Shown here in pieces: positions 12,626-15,871 of a stretch of 15,871 nucleotides of DNA. The notes beneath the pieces are model-generated. The model was not told the DNA's origin, made no database searches, and worked only from the letters and a program-made list of their open reading frames with translations. Numbering within the stretch: the stretch's first letter is position 1; the number at the start of each line of letters is the position of its first letter. Origin of the DNA: Candidatus Moranbacteria bacterium UBA2206 (GTDB taxonomy: Bacteria > Patescibacteriota > Minisyncoccia > Moranbacterales > UBA2206); the NCBI GenBank assembly GCA_002328565.1, contig DCUU01000079.1:1-15871 (forward strand). The letters run 5' to 3'. Made by a program: the position numbers and the translations under genes.

Positions 12626-14305
12626 ATGAAAAGTGATATTCAAATTGCGCAGGAAAATAAAATGGAAAAAATTTCTGAAATTGCAAAGAAGGTGGAAATT
12701 TTTGAACATGATCTAGAACTTTACGGAGAGTATAAGGCGAAATTAAAACCAGAACTTTGGAAGAGAATCAAAAAAAATAAAGATGGAAAATTGATTTTAG
12801 TGACAGCCATAAATCCAACTCCAGCCGGCGAAGGAAAAACTACAACTTCCATTGGGCTTTCAATGGCGATGAATAAGCTTGGAAAAAAATCAATGCTCGC
12901 TCTTCGTGAACCATCTTTGGGGCCATGCATGGGGATAAAGGGTGGAGCGGCTGGTGGCGGATATTCACAGATGATGCCAATGGAGGATATAAACTTGCAT
13001 TTTACGGGAGATATCCATGCGATAACGACAGCTAACAATTTGCTTAGCGCAGTAATTGACAATCATATTTTCCAGGGCAATGAGCTTAATATTGATTCTA
13101 GACAAATTGTTTGGAAGAGGGCGATGGATTTGAATGATCGGTCTTTGCGTCAGATTATTGTGGGATTAGGCGGAAAATCACAAGGGATTCCTCGAGAAGA
13201 TGGATTTAATATCACAGTAGCGTCAGAAGTGATGGCGATTCTTTGTCTTTCGGAAAACATTAAGGATTTGAAAGATAAATTAGGAAAAATTATTGTAGCG
13301 TATAATTTTTCTGGCGAGCCAGTTTATGCGCGGGAACTGAAAGTGACTGGGGCAATGGCAGTGATTCTCAAAGACGCGATGAAACCTAATTTGGTGCAAA
13401 CCTTGGAACATACGCCGGCGATTATTCACGGCGGACCATTTGCCAATATCGCTCACGGATGCAATAGTATTTTAGCCACACGCTACGGATTGAAACTGGC
13501 TGACTATTTGATTACCGAGGCTGGCTTTGGCGCGGATCTTGGCGCAGAGAAATTTTTTGACATTAAATGTCGAAAGGCAAATTTGAAACCGGATGCGGTG
13601 GTGCTTGTCGCGACGATTCGATCACTAAAATATAATGGAGGGGCAGATTTGAAAAATGTAGAAAAGGTAGAGACGCAAAATTTTGCGTCTCTACGAAAGG
13701 GAATAGTCAATTTAGAAAAGCATCTGGAAAATTTGAAAAAATTTGGCGTGCCAGTAGTTGTAGCGATTAATGTTTTTCCAACTGATACAAAAAAAGAAAT
13801 TAATTTTGTGTTTTCGCGTTGCAAAAAACTAGGAGCCCAAGTGGCTGTTTCTAATATTTGGGCTGAAGGTGGTGAGGGTGGAGTGGATTTAGCCAAAAAA
13901 GTTTTGGAAACTTTGGAAAAAAATAAAACAAAATTCAAAGTGCTCTATGATGAGAAAAAAAAGATCAAAGAAAAAATAGAAAAGATTGCGCGGGAAATTT
14001 ATGGAGCGCGGGAAGTAAAGTTTGGCGCCAAAGCTCAAAAGCAAATGGAAAAAATAGAAACAATGAAATTAGACGGTGTTTCAATTTGTATTGCTAAAAC
14101 ACAATATTCTTTGTCTGACGATCCAAAACTTCTAGGACGTCCAAAAGATTTCACAATCAATATCTCGGAACTGCGACTTTCAAATGGCGCTGGATTTATC
14201 GTGGCAATCGCCGGAGAGATTATGACAATGCCAGGACTGCCAAAAATTCCGGCATCGCAGAAGATTGATATTACGGATGAAGGAATTATTAAGGGATTAT
14301 TTTAA
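12626..14305 (+). CDS. fhs: Formate-tetrahydrofolate ligase
   Basis: 559 aa, full family length. It makes 10-formyl-THF from formate, THF and ATP. Seen: the nucleotide-binding loop [17 protein letters not shown] (63-79), [20 protein letters not shown] near residue 100, HFTGDIHAI (128-136), the [14 protein letters not shown] region around 268-281, and the C-terminal [10 protein letters not shown]. FolD downstream uses its product, so the pair covers formate entry and interconversion of one-carbon folates. Odd: a 28-bp perfect palindrome at 13667-13694 encodes residues about 348-357 ([10 protein letters not shown]), in a surface segment that varies in the family, making it about three residues longer than usual. 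No Shine-Dalgarno site. Confidence 0.97.
   Translation: MKSDIQIAQENKMEKISEIAKKVEIFEHDLELYGEYKAKLKPELWKRIKKNKDGKLILVTAINPTPAGEGKTTTSIGLSMAMNKLGKKSMLALREPSLGPCMGIKGGAAGGGYSQMMPMEDINLHFTGDIHAITTANNLLSAVIDNHIFQGNELNIDSRQIVWKRAMDLNDRSLRQIIVGLGGKSQGIPREDGFNITVASEVMAILCLSENIKDLKDKLGKIIVAYNFSGEPVYARELKVTGAMAVILKDAMKPNLVQTLEHTPAIIHGGPFANIAHGCNSILATRYGLKLADYLITEAGFGADLGAEKFFDIKCRKANLKPDAVVLVATIRSLKYNGGADLKNVEKVETQNFASLRKGIVNLEKHLENLKKFGVPVVVAINVFPTDTKKEINFVFSRCKKLGAQVAVSNIWAEGGEGGVDLAKKVLETLEKNKTKFKVLYDEKKKIKEKIEKIAREIYGAREVKFGAKAQKQMEKIETMKLDGVSICIAKTQYSLSDDPKLLGRPKDFTINISELRLSNGAGFIVAIAGEIMTMPGLPKIPASQKIDITDEGIIKGLF
13667..13694. repeat. 28-bp perfect palindrome inside fhs
   Basis: GTAGAGACGCAAAA followed by its exact reverse complement. 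It resembles a GTAGAGACG-type palindrome dispersed in cyanobacteria and some uncultivated bacteria (from memory, not checked). It is kept in frame. Confidence 0.9.
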
Positions 14306-14319
14306 ATAAATTACTAGTG

Positions 14320-14463
14320 AAAAATAAAATAAAAATTTCTTAAAACTAACTCGAATCATAATTTTTTAACTAAAATTTTCTTAAGTCGAAGGCTGATACA
14401 GAAAATTTTAGAAAAAATTAAGATTCTCAGACAAGAATTTTAACAAATTTTTATTTTATTTTT
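14320..14463. repeat. Long hairpin element, copy 1 (fhs-folD gap)
   Basis: Ends are a perfect 19-bp inverted repeat: AAAAATAAAATAAAAATTT (14320-14338) against 14445-14463. An inner stem pairs CTAAAATTTTCT (14370-14381) with CAGAAAATTTTAG (14399-14411), extended by AATTTTTT/AAAAAATT. The apical loop is about 17-20 nt around AAGTCGAAGGCTGATA. Fills nearly all of the 168-bp intergenic gap. Confidence 0.85.
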
Positions 14464-14473
14464 CGAAATTATT

Positions 14474-15319
14474 ATGAAAATTTTAGATGGAAAAAAATTG
14501 TCGCAGGAAATTAAAGCAGAGTTAAAAACTGAAGTGTTAGGATTGAAAAAGCAAGGAATTTTTCCGGGGCTGGCAGTTATAATTGTGGGGAACAATAGCG
14601 CTTCAGAAATTTATGTGAAGAATAAAAAACAAGCTTGTGAAGAAGTGGGAATATATTCCGAAATTTATAAGCTGGAAGAAAAAATTTCACAAATATCATT
14701 GTTGGCGTTAGTTGAAAAATTAAATAGTAATGAAAAAATTCACGGAATTTTAGTGCAGTTACCACTTCCTACGCATATTGAAAAAGAAAAAATAATTTCT
14801 GCAATTTCTCCCAAAAAAGATGTGGATTGTTTTCATCCGGAGAATATTGGGAAAGTATTTTTGGGTCAAGAAATTTTTCCACCTTGCACACCGGCAGGAA
14901 TTTTGGAAATTTTGAAAAGGTCTGAAATTGAAATTACTGGTAAAGATATTGTGATTGTGGGACGAAGTAACATTGTAGGAAAACCCTTGGCGCTTATGAT
15001 GATAAATGAGGGAGCGACGGTGACGGTTTGTCATTCTAAGACTATAAATCTTAAGGAAAAATGTCTGGGCGCAGATATTCTAGTCTCAGCGGTGGGGTAT
15101 GCTGGACTAATTACAAAAGATATGATAAAACAAGGAGCAGTAGTGATTGATGTGGGAATGAACCGAAATGATGAGGGAAAATTGACGGGAGATGTGGATT
15201 TCCTCGAAGTTTCCAAAATTGCCAGTGCGATTACTCCTGTGCCAGGAGGCGTGGGGCCGATGACAATTGCTATGTTGCTAAAAAATACTTTACGAGCGTC
15301 AAAAACAGTAAGCAAATAA
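14474..15319 (+). CDS. folD: Methylene-THF dehydrogenase / methenyl-THF cyclohydrolase
   Basis: 281 aa, full length. It oxidises 5,10-methylene-THF with NAD(P)+ and hydrolyses the methenyl form to 10-formyl-THF. Landmarks: EIYVKNKKQACEEVGI (45-60) with the catalytic Lys51, VQLPLPTH (94-101), KKDVDCFHPENIG (114-126), PCTPAGILEIL (137-147), the Rossmann loop IVGRSNIVGKP (161-171), VCHSKT (185-190) and TPVPGGVGPMT near the C-terminus. The usual DVDGFHP reads DVDCFHP (Cys119 for Gly), a mild oddity beside the folate site. Start ATG has no Shine-Dalgarno site. It is bracketed by two copies of a long hairpin element. Confidence 0.97.
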   Translation: MKILDGKKLSQEIKAELKTEVLGLKKQGIFPGLAVIIVGNNSASEIYVKNKKQACEEVGIYSEIYKLEEKISQISLLALVEKLNSNEKIHGILVQLPLPTHIEKEKIISAISPKKDVDCFHPENIGKVFLGQEIFPPCTPAGILEILKRSEIEITGKDIVIVGRSNIVGKPLALMMINEGATVTVCHSKTINLKEKCLGADILVSAVGYAGLITKDMIKQGAVVIDVGMNRNDEGKLTGDVDFLEVSKIASAITPVPGGVGPMTIAMLLKNTLRASKTVSK

Positions 15320-15442
15320 AAAATTCTTAAAATTAACTCAAATCTTAATTTTTTAACTAAAATTTTCTTAAGTCGACGGCTGGTACAGAAAATTTTAGAA
15401 AAAATTAAGATTCTCAAACAGGAATTTTAATAATTTTTTTAT
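15315..15442. repeat. Long hairpin element, copy 2 (after folD)
   Basis: About 93% identical to copy 1 over the ~118-bp core. The outer arms AATAAAAAATT (15315-15325) and AATTTTTTTATT (15432-15443) are near-perfect. The left arm begins at the folD stop codon. The inner stem is better paired than in copy 1 (AATCTTAATTTTTT against AAAAAATTAAGATT, with no mismatch). The loop AAGTCGACGGCTGGTA is conserved. The T-rich 3' side could act as a folD terminator. Confidence 0.85.
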
Positions 15443-15465
15443 TCACTTACTTTTAGATTAAAATT

Positions 15466-15759
15466 ATGCAAATAGAAATTAAGAACATCACAACTAATCC
15501 AATAAACATGCTTCGTCGAGCTGGATATGCCTATCAAAGACAGGAGGGAGAAGAAATGAGTTTTGTGCGCCCATTTAGTGCTTCGGGCTATCCAAGATTT
15601 CATATGTATGTTAAGGTGAATGGAGCGGATATGATGGTTAATATTCATTTAGACAGGAAAAAAGAGACTTATGGTGATGATACTCGTCATCATGGAGAAT
15701 ATGAAAACGAAGGAGCATTGGCAGATGAAGTGCGAAGGCTTAAGGCGATTTTAGGGTAA
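15466..15759 (+). CDS. Small hypothetical protein, apparently conserved in Candidate Phyla bacteria
   Basis: 97 aa. The pattern FHMYVKVNGADMMVNIHLDRKK, then TRHHGEYENEGALADEVRRL, looks like a small beta-alpha protein with conserved His/Asp/Glu positions (HLDRKK, HHGEYE). I recall similar short proteins in Patescibacteria, but no function is known. No signal peptide or membrane segment. tRNA-Leu follows 32 bp after the stop. Confidence 0.65.
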   Translation: MQIEIKNITTNPINMLRRAGYAYQRQEGEEMSFVRPFSASGYPRFHMYVKVNGADMMVNIHLDRKKETYGDDTRHHGEYENEGALADEVRRLKAILG

Positions 15760-15790
15760 TTTACGAACTACGAAATTAACGAAATACGAA
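15760..15790. repeat. ACGAA-rich repeat related to 12550-12584
   Basis: TTTACGAACTACGAAATTAA then CGAAATACGAA: the same succession of units as 12550-12584 with small indels. Lies directly before tRNA-Leu, as its relative lies directly before fhs. Confidence 0.5.
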
Positions 15791-15791
15791 A

Positions 15792-15871
15792 GCCGATGTG
15801 GTGAAATTGGCAAACACGCACGATTCAGGTTCGTGTGCCGCAAGGTTTGTGGGTTCAAGTCCCACCATCGG
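15792..15871 (+). tRNA. tRNA-Leu (anticodon CAG), cut at the 3' end by the window edge
   Basis: Acceptor GCCGATG pairs with CATCGG plus one base beyond the window. Anticodon stem CACGA/TCGTG with loop TTCAGGT gives CAG. A long variable arm (TGCCGCAAGG) is typical of leucine tRNA. T-arm GTGGG/CCCAC with loop TTCAAGT. Confidence 0.92.

Overview
The window looks like chromosomal DNA of an uncultivated, AT-rich bacterium. Candidate Phyla Radiation (Patescibacteria, Parcubacteria-like) is the best guess. Reasons: low GC, most genes without a Shine-Dalgarno sequence, several promoters so close to the start codon that the mRNA should be nearly leaderless, many small winged-helix and nucleotidyltransferase proteins, and dispersed palindromes inside coding regions. 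The taxonomic call is inference; no marker gene here settles it.

Layout. (1) 71-1150 (+): a Fic-domain protein with an N-terminal winged helix and Gln where the catalytic His should be. (2) 3081-1157 (-): a tight four-gene run of SMR/EamA-like membrane protein, nucleotidyltransferase, YgjV-like membrane protein and MazG-like pyrophosphohydrolase. (3) 4003-3215 (-): an HTH-nucleotidyltransferase with its own promoter and GTTTAC operator-like repeats. (4) 5981-4068 (-): an O-antigen ligase/polymerase (Wzy_C-type) whose inter-membrane loops are packed with repeat-derived sequence, including six perfect copies of the parS-like palindrome TGTTCCACGTGGAACA. (5) 6069-6632 (+): tRNA-Ala(GGC), a SET-domain protein and tRNA-Arg(CCT), closed by a bidirectional terminator. 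(6) 7646-6759 (-): a winged-helix protein of unknown function with a textbook promoter and operator. (7) 7814-8846 (+): two unrecognised genes with strong Shine-Dalgarno sites, then a terminator. (8) 8949-10457 (+): CCA-adding enzyme with HD domain. (9) 10929-10660 (-): a small unknown gene with a strong Shine-Dalgarno site. (10) 11112-12549 (+): a TrmB-type regulator and a putative zinc-dependent phospholipase C-like protein. (11) 12626-15319 (+): formate-THF ligase and FolD, which together make and interconvert formyl- and methylene-tetrahydrofolate. (12) 15466-15759 (+): a small conserved-looking hypothetical, then tRNA-Leu(CAG) cut by the window edge.

The most unusual aspect is the repeat load. 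The ligase gene carries parS-like palindromes, half-sites joined to GC-rich palindromes, and three CTTCTCCTTA-type hairpins, all kept in frame and read in three different frames. A 28-bp perfect palindrome lies inside fhs. Two ~130-145-bp hairpin elements, about 93% alike in their core, bracket folD. A 66-bp imperfect palindrome precedes fhs. I see no parB, dnaA, transposase, CRISPR array or phage structural gene. No gene-free stretch exceeds about 300 bases.
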